DNA of 50,087 nucleotides from Geomicrobium sp. JCM 19039 (GTDB taxonomy: Bacteria > Bacillota > Bacilli > Bacillales > Marinococcaceae). The position numbers were made by a program, and so were the translations under genes. Location of the stretch: positions 1 to 50,087 of the forward strand of contig NZ_BAXB01000025.1 in assembly GCF_000698145.1 (NCBI RefSeq). Direction: 5' to 3'. Positions 1-7,450 of this stretch are shown piece by piece. Position 1 is the first letter of the stretch. Each line of letters opens with the position of its first letter. The notes below the pieces were generated by a model, which saw nothing but the letters and a program-made list of their open reading frames with translations, did no database searches and was not told where the DNA came from.

Positions 1-131
1 CTGTCTTTTAGCCACCGATGTTGCTCTTATAGTCTGGACTGCATAGAAAACACGGTGGCAGATGTTTCGCCACCGATGTTGCACTTGTAGTCTGGACTGC
101 AAGCATCCGCCTGTAGTGAAAAGCAACAACT
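1..131 (-). repeat. Dispersed intergenic repeat R1, copy 1
   Basis: The reverse complement of this stretch closely matches 29650-29775. Both copies read ...TTGCTTTTCACTACAGG..., then CGGATG, a 'cagtccagactacaag' segment, and an arm pair CATCGGTGGC / GCCACCGTG that can fold into a hairpin. Within this copy the 'agtctggact' plus 'gccaccgatgttgc' module occurs twice (8-41 and 69-100), so the element is itself a short tandem array. No coding potential is evident. The rest of the gap up to the MFS start at 398 shows no gene or clear hairpin. Confidence 0.75.
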
Positions 132-397
132 AACAGCGCAAATCAGGAAAACGAAAGCTTACACTATGTAGATAACGTAAGCCAAGTAATTTTCTTTAAT
201 AATCGTGCCCTAACGCCTCGTGACGAAACCTTTCACACACTGATGTTTTTTACATTCAATTCCGGCTGAGGTTGATCGACGTTTTATGACCATGATGGGG
301 TACGCACAAACGCTAAACATGTGTGCAAATTTTGCTTCCATTTTTTCAACATCTAAAGAATTCATACGTGCTAAACTGTGAGGAAGGAGTGTTCAAC

Positions 398-1582
398 ATG
401 ACCGTATACCGAAGAGATCATCTTATTTATCTTGCCTCTGTTTTTTGTTTCTGGTTAGCTACTTATATTTATGTACCTGTGTTTAGCTTATATTTAGAAA
501 ATATTCGTTTTTCATATGAAGCCATCGGCATCATTCTCGGCAGCTACGGTGTGCTCCAAGTGGCATTACGCTTCCCCCTCGGCATCCTCGCTGATCGGCT
601 GTTATTTTTACGCAAATGGTTGTATGTATCTAGCTTTGCGGTTGCGATTGTTAGCGGACTGATCCTCGTATTCTTTGAATCGTTTACGATGGTACTCATC
701 GGTCGACTTTTAGCAGGCATGACCGCAGCGATGTGGGTTATGGCAACGATCATGTACGCTCAATATGTGAAAAAAGAGAATGCAGGAAGAGCAATGGGTG
801 CTATGCAATTGTTTACCGTCCTGCCCCAGTTTGCAAGCATTTTAACTGCCGGCTTTCTCGTTGAAGCACTCGGATGGCTTTCGCCATTTCGGGTAGGGGT
901 TGCCGCCTCTTTCATCGGACTGCTTTTAGCTGCATCAATAAAAGTATTCCCTGCTTCTAATGAAGAAAACGCTCGGTATTCAATTGGAGAGTATGTCACT
1001 CGTACACTGAAAACGAAACAACTATTCCCCATCAGCACAATTGCTCTCATTACACACGGACTCATGTTTATTTCCATCTTTGGTTTTACACCGAATTATG
1101 CAGCAACCCTCGGCATTTCAGAACAATCCATTGTCTTGTTAATGACAGCGTTCTTTCTACCACATGCCGTTGCTTCACTTATTGTGACCGCGTATCATTT
1201 GAACCCGCACACAGAACGTATTGTCATTTTATCTTGTATGGTATTAGCTGCTGTCATGTTCTTCCTTGTACCCTTTACGAATAGCTTATGGACACTGTCA
1301 GCAACCCATTTCTTGATCGGGCTAGCACTTGGGTTCGTTCTTCCAATTTGTCTTTCACAAGTTGCAAGACTTGCACCAGCTTCCTTAAAAACATCGGTGA
1401 TGGGGTTTTTCCAATCGTATTATGCCGCAGGCATCTTTTTAGGACCGTGGATTGCCGGGATGGTCGCAGAAACGTTTCAACTACACGCGGTATTTGTTTT
1501 CGCAAGTATTGTTGCAGTATTAGGTAGTATGATTACCCTCTACCTTATTAACGATCAACGTCAACTTATTGCGAGAAACTAG
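398..1582 (+). CDS. MFS transporter, 12-TM drug/sugar exporter type
   Basis: The 394-residue product is almost entirely hydrophobic and divides into two halves of about six membrane segments with a basic loop near residue 200, the usual Major Facilitator plan. The first loop contains GILADRL (near residues 65-75), matching the conserved MFS loop 2-3 motif G-x-L-A-D-R. I place the start at ATG 398 because AGGAAGGAGT lies 7 bases upstream; the open frame runs 75 bases further upstream without a ribosome binding site. It stands alone on the plus strand. Substrate cannot be inferred; relatives include small-molecule effluxers. An imperfect hairpin at 1651-1702 could end transcription. Confidence 0.85.
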   Translation: MTVYRRDHLIYLASVFCFWLATYIYVPVFSLYLENIRFSYEAIGIILGSYGVLQVALRFPLGILADRLLFLRKWLYVSSFAVAIVSGLILVFFESFTMVLIGRLLAGMTAAMWVMATIMYAQYVKKENAGRAMGAMQLFTVLPQFASILTAGFLVEALGWLSPFRVGVAASFIGLLLAASIKVFPASNEENARYSIGEYVTRTLKTKQLFPISTIALITHGLMFISIFGFTPNYAATLGISEQSIVLLMTAFFLPHAVASLIVTAYHLNPHTERIVILSCMVLAAVMFFLVPFTNSLWTLSATHFLIGLALGFVLPICLSQVARLAPASLKTSVMGFFQSYYAAGIFLGPWIAGMVAETFQLHAVFVFASIVAVLGSMITLYLINDQRQLIARN

Positions 1583-1650
1583 TCTTAAAGACTCTTCTCC
1601 TGACGTGTAAATTCAGATAAAGTGATTCATCCGTCAAACAATTACTATTC

Positions 1651-1702
1651 AAAAGAGAAAACCTGTCCCATATGTCATTTGAAATACAAGGTTTCTCCTT
1701 TT
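1651..1702 (+). terminator. Possible imperfect terminator after the MFS gene
   Basis: The arms AAAAGAGAAAACCTGT (1651-1666) and ACAAGGTTTCTCCTTTT (1686-1702) pair with one or two bulges and end in a short T run. The stem is AT-rich and the distance to the MFS stop (68 bases) is acceptable, but it is weaker than the other terminators in the window. Confidence 0.35.
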
Positions 1703-1778
1703 GAAGTTGAGTATGATCCACAATTTCATAACGATATCTTCATCTTCATTTGTTGAGAGCATTTGAGGAGAACGAATC

Positions 1779-2459
1779 ATGTTTAATGCAACAGACTGGA
1801 TTCGCTTGTTTATGGCTGTGTTAATCATCCTACCACTTGCAACAACCATTCGAGAGATGGGCTACTATTTAGCGGCGACCCTTTTACGGAGTAAGAAAAA
1901 GAAACTCATTATCGGGAGCGGACCCGTATTATTCACGATCCCAACCGTAGAAGTCCGGCGATACTTCTTTATGTATTCATGGATGGAATACGAAGAACTA
2001 ACGCTGAACAGCCGCTTTTGGCACGGCTTTATCTATGCTTCCCCTATTATCACGACAGGAGTTTGTGCCATAGTTTTGAATGCACTCGTACTGGAAGGAG
2101 TACTTGAAGAAAACATCTTTTGGAGCACATTTATCTTCTACTGTTTCTATTATGTTTTCTTTGACATCGTACCCGTCTATTTGCCCGACGGTCAGCCGAC
2201 AAACGGCCGGGCAATCTACGATTTAATCCGGCACGGAGAACGATCGGATTTCAAAAAACAAGACGCCGAACGTTCTTATACAGCGTCGCAAGAAGAAACG
2301 ATGCAAAATCGTGATCGCGATGAACAAATGCAAGGAGATCACACGAATCCAGAACAAAGCGATGCGCATCACGCGCACCGATCACACACCGAAACGCAGG
2401 AAAAAACGAAAATCAACCGCGACCGCGATGAAAGAAAGCGGTCCGATCATACGAATTGA
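1779..2459 (+). CDS. Degenerate M50 (site-2 protease-like) membrane protein with charged repeat tail
   Basis: This 226-residue protein has a hydrophobic N-terminal segment followed by IREMGYYLAA (residues 24-33), which aligns with the M50 zinc-site pattern HExGHxLAA but has Arg and Tyr in place of both zinc-binding His. Two further membrane segments (about 88-105 and 112-135) precede VPVYLPDGQPTNG, resembling the second M50 motif N-x-x-P-x-x-x-D-G. The tail (from about 150) is hydrophilic with two imperfect 36-residue repeats, each containing NRDRDE and ending DHTN. ATG 1779 has GAGGAG 8 bases upstream. The right end of the IS element starts at or immediately after the stop codon, so the tail may be shortened. 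Family membership is inferred from two motifs; it is probably not an active protease. Confidence 0.55.
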   Translation: MFNATDWIRLFMAVLIILPLATTIREMGYYLAATLLRSKKKKLIIGSGPVLFTIPTVEVRRYFFMYSWMEYEELTLNSRFWHGFIYASPIITTGVCAIVLNALVLEGVLEENIFWSTFIFYCFYYVFFDIVPVYLPDGQPTNGRAIYDLIRHGERSDFKKQDAERSYTASQEETMQNRDRDEQMQGDHTNPEQSDAHHAHRSHTETQEKTKINRDRDERKRSDHTN

Positions 2460-2463
2460 ACTA

Positions 2464-2483
2464 CTCGGCACTAAAGTACCGAG
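2464..2483 (-). repeat. IS right-end subterminal hairpin
   Basis: CTCGGCACTAAAGTACCGAG forms an 8-bp stem with one mismatch, placed between the tnpB stop and the upstream host gene. Its position matches the right-end structure recognised by TnpA in IS200/IS605 elements, here presumably acted on in trans. Confidence 0.6.
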
Positions 2484-2546
2484 ATTCCTAGAAGTACAAA
2501 CCTTGACCGAGAATCATTGATGCTGGACAGCGGGTTTCGTTCATGG

Positions 2547-3701
2547 CTAGGCGATCCCCGCAGTTCCTGCGGTTCTGAGTCTCTCTTGGAGGATGTTAAC
2601 CGCTGCGTTGATGTCGCGATCGTGATGAGCGTGGCAGGCTGAGCAGGACCACTCACGAACGTGTAGTCCTTTCTTTCCGTCGTGGTGCCCACAGCTCGAG
2701 CAGAGCTGGGAAGATGGGAACCACCGGTCAACCTTAATGAGTTGTTTCCCATACCAGTCAGCTTTATATGTGAGCTGTGTCACAAACATCGACCAGGAGA
2801 CATCACTAATGGCCGAAGCTAGTTTGCGGTTTCAAAGCATTCCTTTCGCATGGAGGTCTTCCACCACGATCCCATCGTGGTTTTTGATGAGATCGGTGGA
2901 TCGCTTATGCAAAAAGTCCTTTCGTTGGTTGGCCACTTTTTCATGGAGGCGAGCGACAACACGTTTTTGCTTTTCATAGTTTTTCGCTTGGTGAAGTGGG
3001 ACCCCAAGGCGTTTAGCTCCTTCGGCTCGACGTGACAATTTGCGTTGCTCTCGAGCGAGCTTTTGTCGCATCGCCTTTGTGAAGCGGTGATTGTCCTTTT
3101 TTTCACCGCTCGATAGGATGGCGAAGTCGGTGATCCCAAGGTCAACACCCACCGATAGCCCTGTGGACGGCAGGGGCTGTACACCGGCTTCGACCTTAAG
3201 CGATACGATATAACGACCGCTCGCTTTTCGAGTGATCGTGGCACTGACGATCCGTCCTTGAATGGTACGACTTCCGCGAATCTTCACCCAGCCGAGTTTC
3301 GGGAGCTTGATTCGGTTGTTCGTGACCGTGGTAGTAAATACCTGGGTGTTTCCTTGGATGGCCGTCGTGTACGATTGCACAGGATTCCGCTTACTTTTAA
3401 ACCGTGGGTACTTGCCTAGCTTTGCGTAGAATCGTTGGTAGGCATCGGAAAGCGATCGCACCGATTTTTGCAAAGCGGTACTATCCACGTCCTTTAAAAA
3501 TGGAAAATCGACCTTTAGCAATGGCAACTCATTCGCGCACGCCTTATAGGAAAGACCTTTACCTGTTTCGGTGTAGGTGTGCTCCCAGGAGGCACGGAAA
3601 TGGTTGTAGACGTACCGGCAACAGCCGAATGTCTCAGCGATCTGCTTTTGTTGCTTCGCGTCGGGGTACAACCGAAACTGGATGCCTTTGTACGTCAACA
3701 T
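2547..3701 (-). pseudogene. tnpB: TnpB RNA-guided nuclease (IS605 OrfB), interrupted by in-frame TGA
   Basis: Reading through one TGA at 2832-2834 gives a normal-length 384-codon TnpB. It starts at ATG 3701 with GGAGG 6 bases upstream. The N-terminus MLTYKGIQFRLYPD is the OrfB helix-turn-helix entry. RuvC-like motifs are present: GVDLGITDF (near residue 186), IVVEDL (near 280), and a four-Cys zinc ribbon CSSCG...CSAC followed by HDRDINAAVN, so all three catalytic acidic residues survive. The two parts lie in the same frame, 14 codons apart from TGA to the next Met. In relatives the position after KGML is usually Arg or Lys, so CGA to TGA is the likely event. Two open frames (289 and 80 residues) result; neither alone would be an active nuclease. 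Confidence 0.85.
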
Positions 3702-3796
3702 AGCGAACCTCCATTCTGGGAACGTATATTCTTATGTTCAGTATACCATGAATGGATTGAAACGTCCGATAATTCAAAACCGAGAGCCATTCATCT

Positions 3797-3815
3797 CACG
3801 ACTGAAGTCGCGAAA
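3797..3815 (-). repeat. IS left-end subterminal hairpin
   Basis: The stem CGACT-GA-AGTCG with flanking CTCA/CGCGA bases lies about 100 bases upstream of the tnpB start, where IS200/IS605 left-end hairpins sit. Confidence 0.55.
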
Positions 3816-3835
3816 TGTTCTGTCTCTCTGATCAT

Positions 3836-3874
3836 AAAAACGATGAGAGGCGATTAGTGCCTCTCATCGTTTTT
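3836..3874. terminator. Strong bidirectional terminator
   Basis: The arms CGATGAGAGGC (3841-3851) and GCCTCTCATCG (3859-3869) pair perfectly across a 7-base loop and are flanked by A5 and T5, so the structure can end transcription from either side. It lies 54 bases beyond the stop of the minus-strand lipoprotein gene. The same stem sequence is reused in the terminator at 4762-4797. Confidence 0.9.
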
Positions 3875-3927
3875 GCTTGAGCCGTTAATTCAAACGTATC
3901 AGCCTATTCTTAAACGATATAACCTCT

Positions 3928-4554
3928 CTACAGAGTATTTAAAAAAGTAATTAACGCATGTTTTTCTATTGTTATCATCCAATCATCAACATGATTGAAA
4001 GTCACTATTGAATCTCGGTATCGGAATTGCCCAAGCCACGAACCAGTAATCGTTAACGCGACTTCTTCGCTATCCTCTGAGAACGAAATGGATTGTTGTT
4101 GCCAAGCAACGCCCGCCATACCAACATTATAGGAATTTGCTTCATTAAGTAATGACCAATCTAGCGCTTCCTCATAATCATCGATCGCCGCCCATGCACT
4201 CTTCCCCCTTTCGCCTTCCCAACCGATGGAACCATCTATTATTCGACCGATCGCTGTTGAAGATTCACCAACTGCATCTAGTTCAAATATCAACGGCAAT
4301 TCCCCTACAGCAAAATCAACCAATTCAACACCTTCAACAACGCTTTCGCCATCTGGAAATTGTGATACCTGCTGTACAAGTGCTTCGATTTGATCATACT
4401 CTAATTGTACAATTGAGTTATCCTGATCTTGAGGCTCATTGTAGGTAAAGGACACTCCATACTCTTCTTCTAATTGTGCTAAATCGTCTTGGGCACTTTG
4501 GCATGAAGCCATTACTATACATAAAGTGATGATGAATAAAGCTTTTATACGCAT
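3928..4554 (-). CDS. Predicted lipoprotein of unknown function
   Basis: The 208-residue protein begins MRIKALFIITLCIVMASC, a lipoprotein signal peptide with lipobox M-A-S-C, so it is probably anchored outside the membrane at Cys18. The mature part is acidic and without a family motif I recognise; a stretch around residues 60-110 (VEGVELVDFAVGELPL) looks like beta structure. ATG 4554 has GGGGGAG 7 bases upstream. It forms a single-gene unit bounded by two related terminators, at 3836 and 4762, the latter belonging to the upstream Rap-like gene. Confidence 0.75.
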   Translation of the reverse strand: MRIKALFIITLCIVMASCQSAQDDLAQLEEEYGVSFTYNEPQDQDNSIVQLEYDQIEALVQQVSQFPDGESVVEGVELVDFAVGELPLIFELDAVGESSTAIGRIIDGSIGWEGERGKSAWAAIDDYEEALDWSLLNEANSYNVGMAGVAWQQQSISFSEDSEEVALTITGSWLGQFRYRDSIVTFNHVDDWMITIEKHALITFLNTL

Positions 4555-4761
4555 AACAGCTCCCCCTTTTTATTTAGAATACGAAAACAGCATAAGTCTT
4601 TACCTGGACCAACAATCCCAGCCAGTAAGCCAATTCAAACTCCTCCGAACCCTGCATGCACGAGACTCTCACCTTCTCATTTGGCAAAAGTAGACAGAGC
4701 GAGCTGGTGGGCGAAGCAAACACACCTAAATTAACCTTAACTCATCAAGAAAGTATACCGA

Positions 4762-4797
4762 AAAAACGATGAGAGGCTGTATGGTGCCCCTCATCGA
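4762..4797 (-). terminator. Terminator of the Rap-like gene
   Basis: On the minus strand CGATGAGGGGC / GCCTCTCATCG pairs with one mismatch and is followed by TTTTTT, 27 bases after the stop at 4825. The stem is a near copy of the one at 3841-3869. Confidence 0.85.
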
Positions 4798-4824
4798 TTC
4801 CCCTCTTATCTCGTTATCACTTCT

Positions 4825-5886
4825 TTAACCTCTCACTTCAAGTACTTTCCGCATGTAAAACAACGCTCGTTCATGAGCTCGCTTCTTTTCATAATGATTA
4901 ACGAGCATTTTCAGTGCATCGACATATGCATTTGTATCTGACACATCTTTCAGAGCATTAATGCCGTCATCAACGAGCGGTTCACTAGCGGGCTCGTACA
5001 GCCCACGAATAATTGAGCATACCGCTTTTGTTTCCGAACAACCGAGTTCGTCTGCTCTTGCTTCCGCCCCGAGCAAGCGCTCTTTAGCGACAATATGATC
5101 ATCAACCATATAACAAACTTTTGCTAACATGGCTTCCGTATTCGCACCAGCTGCTGATTGACGATAGTGATCATCAACGAGGGCAAGTTCTAGGTGCGGT
5201 TTTGCTTTTTCGTAGTTTTGTATTCGAATCCAGTATAGAGCAATGGATCGTCTGACGATCGGTTTCGTATGAGGGAGCTTTTCAGCATCGATGAGCACTT
5301 CTTTTAAAACTTTACTTGCTTCTTCGTGCTCGTCCACATGTACGTGGCTATCCGCTAGACAAAGCTTTGACTCAATCGTCTTGCGTAAGTATGCTTTTTC
5401 TTGTTCAAAAGAGGCAACCGCGTGCTGAAAAGCCCGCTTGGCAAATCGATGCATTCCAAGAGCATCATACGATTTCCCTAACCGAAACTTAAATTCCGCC
5501 CGTTCAATCTTGTCTTCAACATACATGAGCATCCGCTCCGCATTGCGGTAACGGTCAAAAGCATCTTCAAATTGTTCTTTATAGTAGTAGAAGTCTGCCA
5601 TCATAAATTCAGATAAGAATTTCAAAAAGTAATCCAGCTCTGAATGCTCAGCTATGGCGAAAGAATAGTATGGATTTTTTTCATGAAATTGTTTCACGAG
5701 CATTTCATGTTTGTACGAAACGAGCTGATAAAATGTAATAACCTTATGGTCTTGTTCCATCTGCTTTAGTAAAGGGGAAATCGTCGCTTTCCATTTAATC
5801 GATTTGTTTAGCTGGTACGAAGTAACGGCTTGATACCACTTGTTGATCTTTCCACCTACTTCTTGTGGTGCATATGCCTCTGGCAT
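4825..5886 (-). CDS. Rap-family TPR protein (aspartate phosphatase/anti-activator type)
   Basis: The 353-residue helical protein shows the Rap layout. Its N-terminal bundle contains VGGKINKWYQAV (residues 10-21) and MEQDHKVITFYQLVSYKHEML (43-63), followed by tandem TPR repeats such as FEDAFDRYRNAERML and YEKAKPHLELAL. Rap proteins remove phosphate from Spo0F or sequester DNA-binding response regulators and are inhibited by Phr peptides. In the usual MEEDQ motif the catalytic Gln (position 47 in RapH) appears here as His47, so phosphatase activity is doubtful and a sequestering role is possible. No phr-like small gene follows; a terminator lies directly downstream. ATG 5886 has GGAGGG 6 bases upstream. 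Confidence 0.75.
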   Translation of the reverse strand: MPEAYAPQEVGGKINKWYQAVTSYQLNKSIKWKATISPLLKQMEQDHKVITFYQLVSYKHEMLVKQFHEKNPYYSFAIAEHSELDYFLKFLSEFMMADFYYYKEQFEDAFDRYRNAERMLMYVEDKIERAEFKFRLGKSYDALGMHRFAKRAFQHAVASFEQEKAYLRKTIESKLCLADSHVHVDEHEEASKVLKEVLIDAEKLPHTKPIVRRSIALYWIRIQNYEKAKPHLELALVDDHYRQSAAGANTEAMLAKVCYMVDDHIVAKERLLGAEARADELGCSETKAVCSIIRGLYEPASEPLVDDGINALKDVSDTNAYVDALKMLVNHYEKKRAHERALFYMRKVLEVRG

Positions 5887-5948
5887 GTTCAGCCCTCCGA
5901 GAAAACACTAAAAGTTTAGAATAGTATAACACAATGTTCTTTCTCGTC

Positions 5949-7229
5949 CTATACCATTTTTTTCTCACTCATCACGCCGTCTACATACCGCTTTAATACT
6001 CTAGCACCAATGACACAGTCTTCTAGTGACGTCCATTCCTCAGGATGGTGGCTAATCCCTTTTAGACTCCGCACGAAAATCATCCCGACGGGCATCTTTG
6101 CACCCATGACCATTGCGTCGTGTCCAGCACCACTTGCAATTTCAATCGCTCGATACCCTTCCGATTCAATCGCTGACCCAATGTTTTCTTTTATTTCCTC
6201 GGCAACAGGAACTGGCGCAATGTTCAACGTTTCTGTAAACGTGACACGTACATCGAGCTCATCCCCTGCTTGTTGTGCAACCTCTTTTACAGCTTGAAAC
6301 AGTTGGTCTCTTGGTTCACGGTGAATATCTCGGACATCAACAACAAGGGTAACTTCCCCAGGGATTACATTCGACCCATTCGGTGACACATCGAGCTTGC
6401 CGACAGTAGCCACAGCAGTATCACTCACTCTAGTAGGTAAATCATAAACGGCTCGTACAAACTGCGAAGCAGCAACTAAAGCATCTTGCCGATCAGTCAT
6501 TGGCGTGTTGCCAGCATGTCCTGCTGTTCCTTGAAAAGAAATGCGCCAGTACCTCGGCCCGGCAATTCCAGAAACGATACCGACGGGGAGGTTTTCTCGC
6601 TCTAACACTTTTCCTTGTTCAATGTGAAGTTCAATGTAAGTCGTTCCGTCCTTGAAATCTCTTTTCGCTTGCACAAATTTTTCGATTGAACTTCCCCGCG
6701 CGTGTAACACTTCTTCAAATGATTGACCCGCCCCGTCTTTCAGTTGTTTTTGCACATCAAGATCTGTACCACCGATCATTGCTTGGCTGCCGAGCAAACC
6801 GCTTTGGAATCGACTTCCTTCCTCTTCTGTAAAGACGATAATTTCAAATGTGCGAAGAGGGGTAACCCCTGCCTCCACCCAAGACTCAGCGACTTCTAGT
6901 GCAGATAAAACACCAAGTGGTCCATCAAAGTGTCCGCCATTCGGGACACTATCCAAGTGGGCACCACTGAGCACCGCAGGAAGGGCCGGATTCTTCCCTA
7001 CTACCTTTCCAATGACGTTTTCTGCTCCGTCAAAACGAACTTCCATACCAATTGCTTTCATCCATTCGGCAACTTGTTGCTTTGCCTCCCATTCCTCATC
7101 AGAAAATCCAGGTCGGTGACTGCCCCCTTCGTCTGTCTCACCAATCTTAGATAACGTGTGCAACCGATCCGCCATTCTCGTTCCTGATATACCATCACGA
7201 CTGTCATTTTTGTTATAGTCTGATAACAA
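5949..7229 (-). CDS. M20-family amidohydrolase (allantoate/N-carbamoyl amino acid hydrolase type)
   Basis: The 426-residue protein carries the M20 dinuclear zinc motifs: GAHLDSVPNGGHFDG (His91, Asp102), FTEEEGSRF (Glu136/137), ELHIEQG (His202) and SHHPEEW near the C-terminus. The HIEQG motif marks the hydantoinase/carbamoylase branch, which cleaves N-carbamoyl or ureido C-N bonds in the cytoplasm. The start is uncertain. The frame opens at TTG 7229, but the only ATG with a good ribosome binding site (AAAGGAG, ATG 7246-7248) is out of frame by one base and its peptide MKTTGEIVIRL would join naturally to YNKNDSRDG, suggesting a one-base indel near 7216. It is divergent from the peptide-type binding protein, perhaps linking uptake and hydrolysis. 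Confidence 0.8.
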   Translation of the reverse strand: MLSDYNKNDSRDGISGTRMADRLHTLSKIGETDEGGSHRPGFSDEEWEAKQQVAEWMKAIGMEVRFDGAENVIGKVVGKNPALPAVLSGAHLDSVPNGGHFDGPLGVLSALEVAESWVEAGVTPLRTFEIIVFTEEEGSRFQSGLLGSQAMIGGTDLDVQKQLKDGAGQSFEEVLHARGSSIEKFVQAKRDFKDGTTYIELHIEQGKVLERENLPVGIVSGIAGPRYWRISFQGTAGHAGNTPMTDRQDALVAASQFVRAVYDLPTRVSDTAVATVGKLDVSPNGSNVIPGEVTLVVDVRDIHREPRDQLFQAVKEVAQQAGDELDVRVTFTETLNIAPVPVAEEIKENIGSAIESEGYRAIEIASGAGHDAMVMGAKMPVGMIFVRSLKGISHHPEEWTSLEDCVIGARVLKRYVDGVMSEKKMV

Positions 7230-7343
7230 TCTCTCCCGTAGTTTTCATAATACGTCTCCTTTAGCATTTATTGTAAGAATTTTCATACATCATACCCGTT
7301 TGCTCTTGCTTTTCTTTATCTATTACCTATTTTCTCAATTTTT

Positions 7344-7372
7344 TTGATTCTATTCTAATATAATGCTATGAT
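7344..7372 (+). promoter_or_regulatory. Sigma-A-like promoter for the peptide-type binding protein
   Basis: TTGATT (7344-7349) and TATGAT (7367-7372) are separated by exactly 17 bases in an AT-rich stretch, about 78 bases upstream of the ATG at 7451. Confidence 0.6.
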
Positions 7373-7450
7373 AACAAATATTATGAAAGATTTCACAGAA
7401 AGGAGCTTTCCGAACATCTTAGAAGAAACTACTAGAGGGGATTGGATCCG

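Larger units (their letters stand above)
2457..3833 (-). mobile_element. IS200/IS605-type element (IS1341-like, tnpB only)
   Basis: A tnpB gene is flanked by subterminal hairpins and no tnpA is present. The right-end hairpin is CTCGGCACTAAAGTACCGAG (2464-2483); the left-end hairpin has the stem CGACTGAAGTCG (3800-3811) inside a TTCATCTCACGACT context typical of these elements. There are no terminal inverted repeats, as expected for this class. On the minus strand a TTTAT precedes the presumed left end (3834-3838); it lies in the T-tract of the neighbouring lipoprotein gene's terminator, suggesting insertion 3' of that tract. Exact ends are estimates. The 3' end of tnpB and the right end would encode the omega (guide) RNA in active relatives. 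Confidence 0.75.

Noticed and set aside
2311..2520. Plus-strand 69-codon frame over the M50-like gene tail
   Set aside because: A shadow of the charged repeat region in another frame, without a ribosome binding site.
4825..5886. A phr signalling peptide gene next to the Rap-like gene
   Set aside because: Only 27 bases separate the Rap stop from a strong terminator, and no small signal-peptide-like frame lies there.
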